Shown here: positions 25,399 through 33,942 of the stretch, piece after piece
Numbering within the stretch: position 1 is the first letter of the stretch
Layout of the letters: every line of letters starts with the position of its first letter
Assembly: GCA_041398025.1 (NCBI GenBank)
Contig: JAWKVM010000005.1
Span: 280,980 to 344,979 of the forward strand
Direction: 5' to 3'
Origin: JANQPX01 sp041398025
Lineage (GTDB): Bacteria > Pseudomonadota > Alphaproteobacteria > Geminicoccales > Geminicoccaceae
Length of the DNA: 64,000 nt
The notes under the pieces: generated by a model
The model's input: only the letters and a program-made list of their open reading frames with translations
What the model was told of the DNA's origin: nothing
The model's database searches: none
Position numbers and translations under genes: made by a program

Positions 25399-26387
25399 CC
25401 ACCCCGATCGTCGCGCTCGACAAGATCGACAAACGATTTACCAAGCGCCTCGACGTTGCCGAGAAGCTGGTCAATCTGATGGGCGGCAGGCGGCGGGAGC
25501 AGACCGTGCATGCGGTCGACGATGTCAGCCTGGCGATCGCGGAGGGCGAGGTGGTCGGCCTGGTCGGCGAATCCGGCTGCGGCAAGTCGACCCTCGGCCG
25601 CATCGTCGCCGGCATCCACCCGCCGAGCGGCGGGGCGCTGACCTATCGCGGGCGCGCGGTCGGTGAACTAAAGGGCGAGGAGGCGAGGGCATTTGCGACC
25701 AAGGTGCAGATGATCTTTCAGGACCCGATGTCGTCGCTCAACCCGCGCTTCCGCGTCCGTGACATCATCGGCGAAGCCCCGCGCGTGCATGGCCAGGTCG
25801 CCGCTGCTGACCTCGACGACTATGTCGACCGGATGCTGCTGCGCGTCGGCCTCGATCCCAGCTACAAGCGCCGCTACCCGCATCAGTTCTCGGGCGGTCA
25901 GCGCCAGCGCATCGGCATCGCCCGCGCGCTTGCGGTCAAGCCCGACTTTCTGGTGTGTGACGAGGCAGTGGCGGCGCTGGATGTCTCGATCCAGGCGCAG
26001 GTGCTGAACCTGTTCATGGAACTTCGAGAAGATCTCGGCCTCACCTATCTGTTCATCAGCCACGATCTCGGCGTAGTCGAGCATCTCGCTGATCGGGTCG
26101 CCGTGATGTATCTCGGCCGCATCGTCGAGATGGCGGACACGGAAAGCCTGTTCGAGCGGCCGAACCACCCCTACACCCAGGCCCTGCTCGCCGAAATCCC
26201 GCGCATCGACGCGCGAAAACGCCGCTTCCAGCCGATCAAGGGCGAGATCCCATCCCCGATCGATCCGCCCTCCGGCTGCCATTTTCATCCCCGCTGCCCG
26301 CACGCCATGGATCGATGCCGCGTGGAGCGCCCCAGCCTCAAACCTGTCGAAAGCGGACATCTGTCGGCATGCCACCTGAACGCGTAG
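25395..26387 (+). CDS. ABC transporter ATPase, DppF/OppF type
   Basis: A 330-residue ATPase with Walker A GESGCGKST (about residue 57), FSGGQRQR, a slightly unusual Walker B LVCDEAVAALD (the DEP of the family is DEA here), ISHDLGVVEH, and the Cys cluster CHFHPRCPHAMDRC. It overlaps both neighbours (ATGA at 25395; 19 bases with the amidohydrolase-like gene at its 3' end), placing the amidohydrolase in the same operon. Confidence 0.9.
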   Translation: MTTPIVALDKIDKRFTKRLDVAEKLVNLMGGRRREQTVHAVDDVSLAIAEGEVVGLVGESGCGKSTLGRIVAGIHPPSGGALTYRGRAVGELKGEEARAFATKVQMIFQDPMSSLNPRFRVRDIIGEAPRVHGQVAAADLDDYVDRMLLRVGLDPSYKRRYPHQFSGGQRQRIGIARALAVKPDFLVCDEAVAALDVSIQAQVLNLFMELREDLGLTYLFISHDLGVVEHLADRVAVMYLGRIVEMADTESLFERPNHPYTQALLAEIPRIDARKRRFQPIKGEIPSPIDPPSGCHFHPRCPHAMDRCRVERPSLKPVESGHLSACHLNA

Positions 26388-27244
26388 CGATCAGTTCGAT
26401 CCCAGATGTCCTCGACGTGCTCGATGCTGCTGGCGACTTGAGCCCGCTGGTGCTCGACTCGCCCCATTCCGGCGAGATCGCGCCCGACGATTTCCATCCG
26501 GCCGTGCCGAAGACTGCCTGGCTGCACGCGGCCGACCGCTATGTCGACCAGCTTTTCGACGACGTTCCCGCCCTCGGCGTGCCGCTGCTGCGCGCGCATT
26601 TCCCACGCATCTATCTCGACACCAACCGCGCCCCCGACGATCTCGATCCCGCCTGCCTCGCCGACGGCTGGGACGCGCCGCTCGCCCCGAGCGCCAAGGC
26701 GCGGCTGGGCAAGGGCCTGGTCTGGATCAACGTGCCGCCGAACGCCGAGCCGCTCTACGATCGCCCGCTCACCGCCGATGCCGTCAGACAGCGCCTCGCG
26801 CGTTGCTACCACCCCTATCACCGGAGCCTGACAGCGCTGATCGATCGTGCCCACGACCGTCATGGCTACGCGCTCCATCTGGACTGTCACTCGATGCAGT
26901 CGGTGTCCCACAGGATGCACGAGGAAGGCGCCGGCGTGCCGCGCCCGGATTTCATCCTGAGCAATCGAGAAGGAACCACCTGCGCGCTGGTGATGGTCGA
27001 GACGGTGCGCGACCATCTCGCCGGGCTCGGCTACTGGGTCGAGGTCAACACGTTGTTCAAGGGTGCGGAGATCGTCCGTCGGCATGGCCGTCCGCAGGAG
27101 CACCGGCATTCGCTCCAGATCGAGATCAACCGCGCCCTCTACATGGACGAAACCACGCTCACCCGCACCGATGGTTTTCCGACGCTGAAATCCCACCTCA
27201 CCAGCCTGGTCGCCCGGCTCACGACCCTACGAACGACAGAATAG
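26369..27244 (+). CDS. N-formylglutamate amidohydrolase family protein
   Basis: A 291-residue hydrolase of the formylglutamate amidohydrolase family: LVLDSPHSGEIAPDDF at the N-terminus, RIYLDTNRAPDDLDP, CYHPYHRSLTALID, LHLDCHSMQSVS (metal-binding), and a C-terminal HSLQIEINRALYMDE. ATG 26369 gives a family-like start inside the ATPase's last codons; the alternative at 26315 adds 18 residues antiphase to that gene. It is the second such enzyme in the window (see 7727-8482), each tied to a different importer. The substrate is probably an N-acyl amino acid or related amide, by inference. Confidence 0.87.
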   Translation: MPPERVAISSIPDVLDVLDAAGDLSPLVLDSPHSGEIAPDDFHPAVPKTAWLHAADRYVDQLFDDVPALGVPLLRAHFPRIYLDTNRAPDDLDPACLADGWDAPLAPSAKARLGKGLVWINVPPNAEPLYDRPLTADAVRQRLARCYHPYHRSLTALIDRAHDRHGYALHLDCHSMQSVSHRMHEEGAGVPRPDFILSNREGTTCALVMVETVRDHLAGLGYWVEVNTLFKGAEIVRRHGRPQEHRHSLQIEINRALYMDETTLTRTDGFPTLKSHLTSLVARLTTLRTTE

Positions 27245-27273
27245 GCAAGTTCGAAAAAAGAGGAGAAAAAGAG

Positions 27274-28038
27274 ATGAAGCAGCGGTCAGTTCTTTGGTCG
27301 GAGCTGCGGGCACCGGAGTTGAGAGATCTGGCATCGCCTGAGACGATCGTCATCGTCCCGATCGCAGCGATCGAGCAGCATGGGCCGCATCTGCCGGTGG
27401 TCACCGACACCATGCTCGCGCGCGAGGTAGCGAAGCGTGCAGCCGACATCGTCGTCGAGACCACGCCGGTCCTGGTCACGGAATGCATCTGGACCGGCCT
27501 TTCCGAGCATCATATGGCGCTCGGCGCCACCTTCACCCTCGATTTCCCAAGCTTTCTCGCGGTGATCGGCGGCGTGGTGCGCTCGCTGCATCGCCATGGC
27601 TTTCGAAAAATGTTTTTGATGAACGCCCATGGCGGCAATATCGCGGCGCTGCATACGGTGGTCGAGGAGCTGACGCGCGAGCTCGGCCTCAGCCTGGTGA
27701 CCGCGACCTACTGGACGCTCGGCGCAGAGGAGCTTCGCCCTCTGCTCGAGCGCCAGCGGGGCATTCGCCATGCCTGCGAAGCCGAGACCTCGATGATGAT
27801 GGCCGTCGCCCCGGAGCTGGTCGATGCAACGCGCTTCGAGGAGGCCGCCTGTCCGGATCCGCGCGACCAGCAAGGCGCTCCGGACGACCATTCCTACCGA
27901 TGGGTGAGCTTCGCCGACAAGACGCCCTCCGGCGCTCTCGGCGATCCCCGCGTCGCCAGCGCCGAGAAGGGCGAGGCCCTGCTGGAGACCGCGGCCGCCT
28001 GCGTCGCGCGCAAGCTGGTCGATCCGGGCTTCTGGTAG
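27274..28038 (+). CDS. Creatininase-family amidohydrolase
   Basis: A 254-residue member of the creatininase family, metal-dependent amidohydrolases of cyclic or linear amides (creatinine amidohydrolase, FAPy deformylase, MftE). Metal ligands are visible in AAIEQHGPHLPVVTD (Glu, His, Asp), and NAHGGN (His) and CEAETSMMMA supply further conserved residues. A good ribosome site (AGGAG, 27261-27265) precedes ATG 27274. It lies 29 bases after the formylglutamate amidohydrolase-like gene and closes the uptake operon. The family is too varied to name a substrate. Confidence 0.87.
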   Translation: MKQRSVLWSELRAPELRDLASPETIVIVPIAAIEQHGPHLPVVTDTMLAREVAKRAADIVVETTPVLVTECIWTGLSEHHMALGATFTLDFPSFLAVIGGVVRSLHRHGFRKMFLMNAHGGNIAALHTVVEELTRELGLSLVTATYWTLGAEELRPLLERQRGIRHACEAETSMMMAVAPELVDATRFEEAACPDPRDQQGAPDDHSYRWVSFADKTPSGALGDPRVASAEKGEALLETAAACVARKLVDPGFW

Positions 28039-28099
28039 GAGTCTGTTTAGGGGCGCTCAAATCGACGCAGGGGGTGGCGGGGCGCAGGCTTCCTGACGG

Positions 28100-28531
28100 T
28101 GACCTGAATGCGCTTGCGCTGGCGATCGGCGCCAATTTCAGCTCGCTGAGCTCAACCTTCACGATAAGCGTCTGGCCGCCGGGCATCTGCTCTTCGACCT
28201 GATCACCGGTGCGATCCCGGTCGCCTTAATCCGCCAGCCGCTCTGGGCGGTGGACATTGTGGCGGCGGCGGTCGGCATCGCGGTGGACGAGGAGAGCACG
28301 GTGACGTCGGGCGGGCTCGATGATCTGCTTCGCGAGGGCAGGGTGACGCCTGTGATGGCGACGTCGCTGATGAACGATCACGCCTATGTCCACGATGCCG
28401 TCTGGCAGCTCACCGACATCGCCAGGGCCTTGTTCGGCTCCAGGGACATCGCGGACATGGAGGCCGAGGAGCTGGTGGGCCTGGACGAGGACGATGTCGA
28501 CGAACTGTCACAAACTCGTGATAGCGCTTAG
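28100..28531 (+). pseudogene. Remnant of a Na+/phosphate symporter (NptA type) with PhoU-like tail
   Basis: Fragments in two frames. First LNALALAIGANFSS (about 28105-28150) resembles the GANxG motif of the second Na_Pi_cotrans repeat. After a frame change it continues as RLAAGHLLFDLITGAIPVAL (about 28168-28230) and a normal run into the cytoplasmic tail, with TPVMATSLMNDHAYVHDAV, the segment that follows the membrane core in NptA proteins, ending at 28531. The whole first half of the ~550-residue protein is missing. Phosphate genes downstream fit a formerly larger phosphate locus. No separate gene is visible in 28039-28100. Confidence 0.55.
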
Positions 28532-28550
28532 CGGGTAGGGTTTTCTGCGC

Positions 28551-28772
28551 ATGAAACTCATGAAAATCTTCAACAGAGACGACTGGAAGCGCTCGAAGAA
28601 GGTCAAGGCCTTGAACAAGGTCCTGGACAAGCTCAGGAAGAAGAAGCATGTGCTCGAAGATGCGCTCGAGGACGAAGGCTCCGAGAAGAAGGCGCAGAAG
28701 CTGAAGGTCAAGCTCAAGGCCAACAGGCGGCATCGGCACAAGGCCGAAAAGCTGATCCACGAGCTCGACTAG
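28551..28772 (+). CDS. Small Lys-rich helical protein of unknown function
   Basis: A 73-residue protein, about a quarter Lys with many Glu, Leu and Ala, and no Cys, Gly or Pro; it should form a single charged helix or coiled coil (KVLDKLRKKKHVLEDALEDE). It is not recognised as a known family. It starts 19 bases after the symporter remnant and lies opposite PPK2, with which it converges. The high charge and position inside a polyphosphate locus raise the possibility of a polyanion-binding protein, but this is only an inference. A reading on the opposite strand is equally open, so the coding call is moderate. Confidence 0.5.
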   Translation: MKLMKIFNRDDWKRSKKVKALNKVLDKLRKKKHVLEDALEDEGSEKKAQKLKVKLKANRRHRHKAEKLIHELD

Positions 28773-28814
28773 GCCGACAGAGCGCCCCCGCACGCGGCCT
28801 GAAGGGCGACGGCG

Positions 28815-29747
28815 TCAGCGTTCGCCGATCCCATCGACACAGTCCGGCACCAGATTCTGATCCTCCTTGGGCGGACGCACATAGTGGCTGCCCTCGGCCC
28901 GCGGCGGCAGCCTGATCGGCTCGGGCGTGAGATCCTCATACGGAATCAGGCTCAGGAGATGGCTGATGCAGTTCAGCCGGGCGCGCTTCTTGATGTCGGC
29001 CTCGACCACATACCAGGGGGCCTGCTTGATGTCGGTGTGGGCGAACATGACATCCTTGGCGCGGGAATACTCGACCCAGCGGCGGCGCGACTCCAGATCC
29101 ATCGGGCTCAGCTTCCAGCGCTTGGTGGGATCGGTGATCCGGCTCTGGAAGCGGCGTTCCTGCTCGGCGTCGCTGACCGAGAACCAGTATTTGAGCAGGA
29201 TGATGCCGGAGCGCACCAGCATGCGCTCGAACTCCGGGCAGGAGCGCATGAACTCCTCATAGTCCTCATCGGTGCAAAAGCCCATCACGCGCTCGACGCC
29301 GGCGCGGTTGTACCAGCTGCGGTCGAACAGCACGATCTCGCCGGCCGCGGGAAGATGCGGCACGTAGCGCTGAAAGTACCACTGGGTCTTCTCCCGTTCG
29401 GTCGGCGTGCCGAGGGCGACGACGCGGCAGATGCGCGGGTTCAGGGACTCGGTGATGCGCTTGATGGTGCCGCCCTTGCCGGCCGCATCCCGGCCCTCGA
29501 ACAGCGCGACGACCTTGAGTCCTTCGGCCTTGACCCACTCCTGCAGCTTGACCAGCTCGATCTGCAGGCGCGCCAGCTCATTCTCGTAGACCTTGGTCGA
29601 GAGCCTGCTGCTCTCCGCCCTGATGTCGGCACCGAGACTTTTTGAACGTTCGGCGGGGGCGGCGTCTTCGGCCTCGGATGCGCTGCCCGGCTCCGCCTCA
29701 CTCGGCGGCTCGGACGAGATCTTCGGTTGCTTCGGCTTCTTGCTCAT
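28815..29747 (-). CDS. ppk2: Polyphosphate kinase 2
   Basis: A 310-residue PPK2, which transfers phosphate between polyphosphate and nucleotides (typically polyP-driven NDP phosphorylation for single-domain class I enzymes). Walker A is EGRDAAGKGGT (residues 84-94) and the Walker B/lid region is VLFDRSWYNRAGVERVMGFC. LLKYWFSVSDAEQERRFQSR and RWKLSPMDLESRRRW are family stretches. The first ~45 residues are a low-complexity acidic/Pro-rich tail not part of the fold. It is transcribed away from the DUF47/PiT genes. Class I is inferred from length and single-domain layout. Confidence 0.95.
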   Translation of the reverse strand: MSKKPKQPKISSEPPSEAEPGSASEAEDAAPAERSKSLGADIRAESSRLSTKVYENELARLQIELVKLQEWVKAEGLKVVALFEGRDAAGKGGTIKRITESLNPRICRVVALGTPTEREKTQWYFQRYVPHLPAAGEIVLFDRSWYNRAGVERVMGFCTDEDYEEFMRSCPEFERMLVRSGIILLKYWFSVSDAEQERRFQSRITDPTKRWKLSPMDLESRRRWVEYSRAKDVMFAHTDIKQAPWYVVEADIKKRARLNCISHLLSLIPYEDLTPEPIRLPPRAEGSHYVRPPKEDQNLVPDCVDGIGER

Positions 29748-30195
29748 GATCAGCCTCCCCCTCCTGCGTGACGATCCTTGTTGTCAACGACTCGTCTTTG
29801 TCCCTGGCATGGTCGGTCGCTCCAGCGTGCAGCATCCCGACCTCTGCATCAGCCGTTGATGGCAGCGGCTCGGAGTCCTGCGATAGCCTGGTCTCCGCAT
29901 CGGCCTCAGGCTCGATCCGATGCGCCCACAGGGCACGCTCGGCGGCCGCCGCGACCGTCAGGCGATACCCCGACTCGACGATGTCGTCGCCCACCGCCGG
30001 AATGCATTGCCGCCGACCCATCACCAGACCGCCCGGCGTGTGAAACTCCCCCGCAGGAAAATGCAGACCGAGCATCAGTGCTTTTGCCTGTTGGTCATTG
30101 TCATCCTCTTCATCCTCCGCCAAACGCCGTTCTGCGCGGAAAAGGGCCGAGAATAGTCTACGAGATTTTGTTTCTAAACCGTTGATATAAGTCAA
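29698..30195 (-). CDS. Possible 165-residue protein upstream of PPK2, doubtful
   Basis: The only open frame of any length in the 780-base interval 29748-30528. It would encode 165 residues with a plausible globular centre (GEFHTPGGLVMGRRQCIPAV, then a VAAAAERALWAHRIEPEADAETRL stretch) and an acidic tail that overlaps the PPK2 start by 50 bases. I recognise no family. Plus-strand frames over the same bases are as long. It may be a real gene co-transcribed with ppk2 or only untranslated leader. Confidence 0.27.
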   Translation of the reverse strand: MTYINGLETKSRRLFSALFRAERRLAEDEEDDNDQQAKALMLGLHFPAGEFHTPGGLVMGRRQCIPAVGDDIVESGYRLTVAAAAERALWAHRIEPEADAETRLSQDSEPLPSTADAEVGMLHAGATDHARDKDESLTTRIVTQEGEADHEQEAEATEDLVRAAE

Positions 30196-30202
30196 TCACC
30201 GT

Positions 30203-30220
30203 TTGTCACCATGTTGTCAT
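30203..30220 (+). promoter_or_regulatory. Pho-box-like direct repeat upstream of the DUF47/PiT pair
   Basis: TTGTCAC (30203-30209), spacer CATG, TTGTCAT (30214-30220): two 7-base repeats at an 11-base period, as in the PhoB-binding consensus CTGTCAT-N4-CTGTCAT (12 of 14 repeat bases match). The transcript toward 30529 would have a leader of about 290 bases; nothing else is visible in 30221-30528 beyond a short palindrome, CAGGAATTCCTG, at 30422-30433. Confidence 0.55.
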
Positions 30221-30528
30221 AATTCCCTTGGGCCGAACGGCAGAGAACAACATGAGAGGTCCGAAGGAAACCGACTTGGGGGAGGTCGAGTAGATCGCCG
30301 CCGTTCAGGAGCTGCTGCAGCAGCAATCGGCAGCCAGCACTGAAGCCACGGCCGTAACGCTCCTGGTGCCGGCCGAGGAGGTGAAAGCCAGGAAAAAAGC
30401 AACGAAGAAATCGAAGAATAACAGGAATTCCTGGTCACCATTTCACGAATCCCAGGGGACGCAATCGGGGTCACGCGCAATCCAGCTTTCGCCGCAGAGC
30501 GAGTGTCACGACAAGGGGGAGGCAAGCC

Positions 30529-31209
30529 ATGGCACGAGGCAGCACCTTTGCAGGCTTGTTCGGCCGTTCGCCGTTCAAGCCGATGCAGGAGCACATGCGC
30601 ACGGTCAAGAAGTGCTCGGCGCAGGTCACCAAGCTGTTCGAGGCGCTTTGCGAGGGTGATCAGAAGAAGGTCCTGGCGATCAAGGACAAAATCTTCGATC
30701 TCGAGAACGAAGCCGACAAGATCAAGAACCAGCTTCGCTCCCATCTGCCGAAAAGCCTGTTCATGCCGGTGGATCGGCGCGACCTGCTCGAGGTTCTCGA
30801 TCTTCAGGACAACATCGCGGACACCGCGCAGGACATCGCCGGCCTTCTGGTGGCGCGCAGGATGGATGTCGCCGATGGCATGCGCCAGCCGCTGATGAAC
30901 CTGGTGCGCCGCTGCGTGGATGCCTGCGATCAGGCGGCGCGGATCATCGAGCGCCTGGACGAGCTGGTGGAAACCGGCTTTCGCGGGCCCGAGTCCGAGA
31001 GCGTGATCGAGATGGTCGATCAACTCAACAACATCGAGTCGGACACCGATCAGATGGGCCTGGAGCTGACCCAGAGCCTGTTCGCCCACGAGGACGACAT
31101 GAACCCGGTGTCCGTCGTGTTCTGGCACGATCTGATCGAGATGATCGGCGAGCTCGCCGACTATGCGGAGAAGGTCGGAAATCGCCTGCGGCTGCTGCTG
31201 GCGCGCTAG
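30529..31209 (+). CDS. DUF47-family PhoU-like protein
   Basis: A 226-residue all-helical protein of the DUF47/TIGR00153 family, relatives of PhoU that are nearly always encoded beside PiT phosphate transporters and are thought to modulate them. Visible: FGRSPFKPMQEHMRTV at the N-terminus, KDKIFDLENEADKIKN (the family's acidic E/D-rich metal-cluster segment), LEVLDLQDNIADTAQD, and VFWHDLIEMIGELADYAEKVGNRL. It is separated from the transporter gene by 14 bases, with a GGA-type ribosome site for that gene. Confidence 0.92.
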   Translation: MARGSTFAGLFGRSPFKPMQEHMRTVKKCSAQVTKLFEALCEGDQKKVLAIKDKIFDLENEADKIKNQLRSHLPKSLFMPVDRRDLLEVLDLQDNIADTAQDIAGLLVARRMDVADGMRQPLMNLVRRCVDACDQAARIIERLDELVETGFRGPESESVIEMVDQLNNIESDTDQMGLELTQSLFAHEDDMNPVSVVFWHDLIEMIGELADYAEKVGNRLRLLLAR

Positions 31210-31223
31210 GACGGAAGCAAAAC

Positions 31224-32492
31224 ATGGACATCATCCAAAATCACGGGACGATTTTCGTCGCCCTGGCGGTCATCTTCGGCCTCTACATGACCTGGGGCAT
31301 CGGCGCCAACGACGTCGCCAATGTCATGGGCACCTCGGTCGGCTCGGGGGCGATCACGGTGAGGACGGCGATCATCATCGCCGCGATCTTCGAGTTCGCC
31401 GGCGCCGCGCTTGCCGGCGGCCATGTGACCGACACGATCAGAAAAGGCATGGTCGACGCCGACGCCATAGCCGATGCGCCCGAAGTTCTGGTGTTCGGCA
31501 TGCTTGCGGCCCTGCTGGCGGCGGGCATCTGGCTGATGATCGCGTCTTCCCGCGGCTGGCCGGTCTCGACCACCCATTCGATCGTCGGCGCGGTGGTCGG
31601 CTTCGCCGTCGCCGCCCTCGGCATGGAGGCGGTGCATTGGGACAAGATCACCGAGATCGTCCTGAGCTGGATCGTCTCGCCGGTGCTCGGCGGCGCCATC
31701 GCCTTCGTCCTGATGCTGAGCATCCGCAAGCTGATCCTGAACGCCGACAACCCGTTTGCCTCGGCCAAGCACTGGGGGCCGGTCTACGTCTTCCTGGTCG
31801 GCTTCATCATCGCGCTGGTGACCCTGTTCAAGGGCCTGAGCCCGCTCAAGATCCACCTCAGCGTGGCGGCAAGCTTTGTGATCGCGTTGATCATCGGCGT
31901 GATCGTGGCCGCCATCGGCTATGTCCTGATCCAGAAAGTCGAGGTGGACGAGGAGGCGGACAAGGACTTCCACTATGCCAGCGTCGAGAAGGTGTTCGTT
32001 CCGATGATGCTGTTCACCGCCTGCGCCATGGCGTTCGCCCACGGCTCCAACGACGTCGCGAACGGCGTCGGCCCGATGGCGGCGGTGGTCGGCCTGGTCA
32101 AATCCGGCGGCGAGGTCGCGCAGAAATCGGACCTGCCGCTCTGGATCCTGGTGCTCGGCGGTATCGGCATCGTGATCGGGCTTGCGACCTACGGCTTCCG
32201 GGTGATGCGCACCATCGGCTCGCGCATCACCGAGCTGACGCCGACCCGCGGCTTTTGCGCGACCATGGCGGCGGCGGCGACCGTGGTGCTGGCATCACGC
32301 ACCGGCATGCCGGTGTCCACCACGCACATCGCGGTCGGCGGCGTGATCGGCGTCGGCATGGCGCGCGGCATCGGCGCGATCGACATGCGCGTGATCGGCG
32401 GCATCGTCATGTCCTGGATCATCACGCTGCCGATCGGCGGCATGCTCGCCGCCCTGTTCTACTTCACCATCCGGGGAATTTTTTCGACCTGA
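31224..32492 (+). CDS. PiT-family inorganic phosphate transporter
   Basis: A 422-residue inner-membrane phosphate:cation symporter. Both copies of the PiT signature are present: GANDVANVMGTSVGSGAIT near the N-terminus and GSNDVANGVGPMAAV in the second half. The STTHSIVGAVVGFAVA and STTHIAVGGVIGVG repeats and about ten hydrophobic segments are also visible. It is in an operon with the DUF47 gene. Low-affinity, constitutive transport is typical of the family; the upstream Pho-like box suggests phosphate control here. Confidence 0.95.
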   Translation: MDIIQNHGTIFVALAVIFGLYMTWGIGANDVANVMGTSVGSGAITVRTAIIIAAIFEFAGAALAGGHVTDTIRKGMVDADAIADAPEVLVFGMLAALLAAGIWLMIASSRGWPVSTTHSIVGAVVGFAVAALGMEAVHWDKITEIVLSWIVSPVLGGAIAFVLMLSIRKLILNADNPFASAKHWGPVYVFLVGFIIALVTLFKGLSPLKIHLSVAASFVIALIIGVIVAAIGYVLIQKVEVDEEADKDFHYASVEKVFVPMMLFTACAMAFAHGSNDVANGVGPMAAVVGLVKSGGEVAQKSDLPLWILVLGGIGIVIGLATYGFRVMRTIGSRITELTPTRGFCATMAAAATVVLASRTGMPVSTTHIAVGGVIGVGMARGIGAIDMRVIGGIVMSWIITLPIGGMLAALFYFTIRGIFST

Positions 32493-32496
32493 CGGG

Positions 32497-33942
32497 TCAC
32501 CTGCCGCGCTCGGCCTCGAGCAGGGCCGCGGCCCGATCGGGGATGAGCTCCAGCGGCCATGCCTCACCGCCGCGCGCCACGAACACGGCGAGGCGGTGAG
32601 CGTGGGCCGAGTAGACGATGTGATGCCCCTGGATGTCGCCGACATTCATCCAGATGGTGTCCTTCCTGGACATCGGCGTGTGGCCGACGATCACCGGCGC
32701 ATGCTTGGGCAGATCCAGCGTGCGCCGAAAGCGCTTGACGCTGCCCTTGCCGTAGCCGGCCGGGCGGCTGCTCTGCCGTAGCCGGTTCCACACGATCTCG
32801 TGCCGCAGCCCCGGATAGCGCCGGATGTTGACCAATGTCCGGCGATCCACCGCCGAACGCACCGGCGCACCGTGACAGGCAGCAAAGCCGTTGCCCTGCA
32901 CGACGTAGGCAAGACTGTCGAAAAGGGCTTCGACCTCGCTCACATAGGCTTTGCCGCGCCGCTTCCTCAGATATTTTCGAAACAGAAGCCCCTGCGGCAC
33001 GCCGCCCTTGGAGACCTCGCCGGAAAAGCTCTCGTGATTGCCGTGGATGTAGAAGACGTTCTTCGGAAAGCGCAGCTTCAGCAGGCAGAACAGGTCGAGG
33101 ACGAACATCGACGACGTCATGTCCTCCAACTCGTCCGAGGCTTCGCTGTGCGGCAGGTCGCCGAGAAAGATCAGGCAGGCCTGGTCGGCCTCCAGCGCCG
33201 CCAGAATCCCGCCCTCGCTGATCACGCGCAGAATATTGTCTGCCCGCGCGTGCACATCGCCCATGATCACGACCGGCATGTCGTCGGGAAACGCGATGAT
33301 GCCGCCGGCGACGCCGTCGTCGTCCTGCTCCCGATAGGCTTCCCGCGCGATGATCTCATTGACCTCGCGGATCACCTCGAGCGCTTCGGCATCGTCGACA
33401 GGCGCAATCGGGCGGCCGACCACGATCGGCAGACGCATCAGCCGCTCCCGCCTGGCCGCCCAAAGCGCGCTCGGCTGCTCGAACGCCGACAACGAAGTCT
33501 GCCTTTCGGAATCGAGCGGCTGGATGAGCAGCGAGCCCGCCCGGCAGTCGATCCTGACATGCCGATCGGCGACGGAAAGGTCGTAGGCGAAGAGCAGCGT
33601 CTGCAGGTCGTCTTGGCGGCCCAGCAGGGCGGTTTCGTTCGACCTGATGCGGATGAAGCGCGGCAGGGGATCGCCGGCTGCCGAGCGCGCCCGGACGATC
33701 CATTCCCGAAGGCCGTTCTGGTCCTCCCCGCCGAGAGCGAGATCGGGATGGACCTCGAGGGCGACATTGCCGAGCGTCATCAGAAAGGGCTTGCCGTCCC
33801 AGACCAGCTGGACCCCGGTGGTCAGGTTGACCGGCACGGCGGTCAGCCGGATCGGCTCGGCCTTCGGTCTGCGCTGCAGAAGCTCGCCCAGGCGTCTCAG
33901 CAGCGAGGGCTTCGCTGCCGTTTCCCGGGACTGGTCCGTCAT
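32497..33942 (-). CDS. Calcineurin-like metallophosphoesterase with an unknown N-terminal domain
   Basis: A 481-residue protein. The C-terminal ~260 residues are a two-metal phosphoesterase: GDVHARADN (residues 228-236), IFLGDLPHSE, YIHGNHESFSG, CHGAPV, and VGHTPMSR supply the metal and active-site residues. The first ~200 residues show no known domain. Many relatives are serine/threonine or diadenosine-polyphosphate phosphatases. It starts inside the stop of the P-loop gene (ATGA, 33939-33942), so the two are made together. It converges on the PiT gene with a 4-base gap; no terminator is visible between them. Confidence 0.85.
   Translation of the reverse strand: MTDQSRETAAKPSLLRRLGELLQRRPKAEPIRLTAVPVNLTTGVQLVWDGKPFLMTLGNVALEVHPDLALGGEDQNGLREWIVRARSAAGDPLPRFIRIRSNETALLGRQDDLQTLLFAYDLSVADRHVRIDCRAGSLLIQPLDSERQTSLSAFEQPSALWAARRERLMRLPIVVGRPIAPVDDAEALEVIREVNEIIAREAYREQDDDGVAGGIIAFPDDMPVVIMGDVHARADNILRVISEGGILAALEADQACLIFLGDLPHSEASDELEDMTSSMFVLDLFCLLKLRFPKNVFYIHGNHESFSGEVSKGGVPQGLLFRKYLRKRRGKAYVSEVEALFDSLAYVVQGNGFAACHGAPVRSAVDRRTLVNIRRYPGLRHEIVWNRLRQSSRPAGYGKGSVKRFRRTLDLPKHAPVIVGHTPMSRKDTIWMNVGDIQGHHIVYSAHAHRLAVFVARGGEAWPLELIPDRAAALLEAERGR

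Noticed and set aside
28505..28511. CTGTCAC upstream of the small Lys-rich gene as a Pho site
   Set aside because: The neighbouring 11-base unit (TCGTGAT) matches only 4 of 7, and there is no other support; one half-site is expected by chance.
30422..30433. Palindrome CAGGAATTCCTG as an operator or terminator
   Set aside because: Short, with no T-run and no partner site; palindromes of this size occur by chance in a 64-kb window.
32476..32496. A terminator between the PiT gene and the convergent phosphoesterase gene
   Set aside because: A T-run exists inside the PiT coding end, but no stable stem precedes it, and the genes are only 4 bases apart.
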